Part shown: in pieces, positions 13,841-15,004 of the stretch
Layout of the letters: every line of letters begins with the position of its first letter
Position numbering within the stretch: the stretch's first letter is position 1
DNA from: Nitrospiraceae bacterium
Lineage (GTDB): Bacteria > Nitrospirota > UBA9217
NCBI GenBank assembly: GCA_003454665.1
Contig: DMKB01000158.1
Coordinates: forward strand, 1-15,004
Direction: 5' to 3'
DNA length: 15,004 nt
The notes under the pieces: generated by a model
What the model was told of the DNA's origin: nothing
Databases searched by the model: none
What the model saw: the letters and a program-made list of their open reading frames with translations, nothing else
Program-made: the position numbers and the translations under genes

Positions 13841-13855
13841 GCCGACACGGTCGGC
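13841..13855 (-). other. Perfect 6-bp hairpin after the metF stop
   Basis: GCCGAC (13841-13846) and GTCGGC (13850-13855) pair around a three-base loop, 11 bases after the metF stop on the minus strand. There is no U-tract, so transcription probably continues into panB. Confidence 0.5.
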
Positions 13856-13866
13856 TCGCTCCATAG

Positions 13867-14838
13867 TTACACCTCCGGCCGCGGATACAGCCCCGCCTCC
13901 TTCACGATGCCGGCAATGGCACTCTCCCACTCGATGGCCTGGATATGCACGCCCTTGACCCCGGGTGTCTCGAGGACCTGGTGGATCAATTCAACAGTGA
14001 TCTTGAGGCCCTCCTGCTCCTGCAGTTCCCTGGCCTTTTTCTTGTCGTCCCCGGCAGCCGCCTTCGCCTTCATCATCCGGTCGATGAGCGGCTTCGGCAC
14101 CGACACGCCGGCAACAGAGGCATCCATGTATTTCAGCATCATGCCGCTCCTCGGCACGATGATGCCGCCGAGGATCGCTGTCCGCTCATGGAGGCCCATG
14201 TTCACGATCTTTTTCATCTGGGAACGAAAGCCCTCGATATCGTAGATGCCCTGGGTCTGGATGAAGTCGGCCCCGGCATTCACCTTCTTCATGAGGTTCA
14301 CGGGCCGGAAGTCGATGGGGTCTGCCATGGGCGTCCAGGAAGCGCCGATGAAATATTTCGGCGCCACTTCCAGGGGATCGCCGCCCTCCTGCAGCCCTTC
14401 ATCGCGCATCTTCTTCAGGATGCCCACGAGCTGGCAGGTGTCCACGTCGTAGACGTTCTTCGCGCCGGCGTGGCCCTTGAGCCTGCCGGCGGCGCTGAAG
14501 TTCTGGTGGTCGCCTGCCAGGCAGAGGCAGTTCTTGAGGCCCAATGCCGCGGCGCCGAGAAGGTCAGCCTGCATGGCGATCCGGTTCCGGTCGCGGCAGG
14601 TCATCTGCATGACCGGCTCCAGGCCTTCCCGCAGGGCTATGGCTGCTGCTGCGATGCTCGATATGCGCACGACTGCCGTCTGGCAGTCCGTGATGTTCGC
14701 CGCGTCGCAGTGGCCCTTGAGTAACTGCGCTTTTTTCTCGACCTCATGGCCGTCGGCGCTCATGGGCGGCCCGAGCTCGGCCGTGACCGCGGGCTTGCCG
14801 CTGGCGATTACTTTTTCCAGGGTGCTTCCACTTTTCAT
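13867..14838 (-). CDS. metF: Methylenetetrahydrofolate reductase MetF
   Basis: MetF reduces 5,10-methylene-THF to 5-methyl-THF, the methyl donor for AcsE; the reaction closes the methyl branch of the Wood-Ljungdahl pathway and also feeds methionine synthesis. The 323-residue protein is a FAD-binding TIM barrel. AVTAELGPP (17-25) carries the conserved catalytic Glu at 21, MTCRDRNR (79-86) is the family's flavin/folate-site segment, and GADFIQTQ follows in the second half. The ATG at 14838 is preceded by GGAGGGAA with a short gap. Acetogen-type enzymes often pair with a zinc/Fe-S MetV partner encoded next door; no such gene is visible downstream, and upstream lies outside the window. Its electron donor cannot be read from the sequence. 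Confidence 0.95.
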   Translation of the reverse strand: MKSGSTLEKVIASGKPAVTAELGPPMSADGHEVEKKAQLLKGHCDAANITDCQTAVVRISSIAAAAIALREGLEPVMQMTCRDRNRIAMQADLLGAAALGLKNCLCLAGDHQNFSAAGRLKGHAGAKNVYDVDTCQLVGILKKMRDEGLQEGGDPLEVAPKYFIGASWTPMADPIDFRPVNLMKKVNAGADFIQTQGIYDIEGFRSQMKKIVNMGLHERTAILGGIIVPRSGMMLKYMDASVAGVSVPKPLIDRMMKAKAAAGDDKKKARELQEQEGLKITVELIHQVLETPGVKGVHIQAIEWESAIAGIVKEAGLYPRPEV

Positions 14839-14889
14839 TCGTTCCCTCCAGAAAGTTAACCACAGACACGAAAAAACAAAAGGCTTTGG

Positions 14890-14919
14890 ACGCAGATTAA
14901 CGCAGATGAACGCGGATTA
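14890..14919. repeat. Three 10-base ACGCAGATTA-type tandem units upstream of metF
   Basis: ACGCAGATTA (14890-14899), ACGCAGATGA (14900-14909) and ACGCGGATTA (14910-14919) are consecutive near-identical units. They lie in the metF upstream region, where no clear promoter is seen. Confidence 0.65.
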
Positions 14920-14940
14920 AAAAATCAAAGGCTAATCTTC

Positions 14941-15003
14941 TTAATTTTGCCTCGCCGCGTCCCGTACCGTCCTTGCTGTATCCGCTGTTTCAGATGTTAT
15001 CCG
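14941..15003 (-). CDS. Possible C-terminal end of an upstream gene (very short, doubtful)
   Basis: One minus-strand frame is open from the window edge to a TAA at 14943-14941 and reads RITSETADTARTVRDAARQN. The other two frames have early stops. The fragment is too short to identify, and it may be chance reading in a spacer. Confidence 0.2.
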   Translation of the reverse strand, partial: RITSETADTARTVRDAARQN

Positions 15004-15004
15004 T

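Noticed and set aside
13945..14724. A 259-codon plus-strand open frame
   Set aside because: It is antisense to metF and only reflects GC-rich third positions.
1..15004. tRNA, rRNA, insertion sequences or phage genes
   Set aside because: No cloverleaf, rRNA segment, transposase or integrase reading frame was seen on either strand.

Overview
The window is a bacterial gene cluster for the carbonyl branch of the Wood-Ljungdahl (reductive acetyl-CoA) pathway. All 13 supported genes lie on the minus strand, so transcription runs from high to low coordinates. The organism is probably an anaerobe that fixes CO2 or oxidises acetate. The bacterial-type acetyl-CoA synthase, a NuoE/HydB-like redox pair, ThyX instead of a visible ThyA, and GC-rich genes separated by AT-rich spacers would fit Nitrospirota or Desulfobacterota, but the taxon cannot be fixed from sequence reading alone.

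Layout in transcription order: metF (14838-13867, methylene-THF reductase), panB (13782-12982, ketopantoate hydroxymethyltransferase), a 342-base spacer with a near-consensus sigma70 promoter, thyX (12639-11890, flavin thymidylate synthase), cooC/acsF (11791-10991, nickel-insertion ATPase), a Rossmann/DUF2520 protein (10901-10011, possible PanG-type ketopantoate reductase), acsE (9899-9111, methyltransferase), acsD (8978-8040) and acsC (7925-6585, the two subunits of the corrinoid iron-sulfur protein), and acsB (6487-4292, acetyl-CoA synthase). After acsB come a perfect 12-bp hairpin, a further structured stretch and an intrinsic terminator. A second block follows: a NuoE-like subunit (3985-3515), a HydB/HndC-like NuoF subunit (3276-1498), a low-GC four-helix-bundle gene bracketed by inverted repeats (1427-1002), and the N-terminal 342 codons of a NuoG/formate dehydrogenase alpha-type molybdo/tungsto-enzyme (1027 to beyond base 1).

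How they work together: the NuoE/NuoF/FdhA set would make or oxidise formate with NAD(P)H and possibly ferredoxin. MetF makes methyl-THF, AcsE moves the methyl group to the corrinoid protein AcsCD, and AcsB joins methyl, CO and CoA. CooC matures the nickel enzymes. MetF, PanB and ThyX all consume 5,10-methylene-THF, and PanB plus the DUF2520 protein would supply pantoate for CoA, the acceptor used by AcsB. No CO dehydrogenase catalytic subunit (acsA/cooS) is present in the window.

The most unusual features are non-coding. Almost every spacer holds a different family of 7-10-base microrepeats, in most cases arranged as an imperfect palindrome. Several genes end in a tight hairpin with no U-tract. 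One spacer has been occupied by a four-helix-bundle gene cassette.
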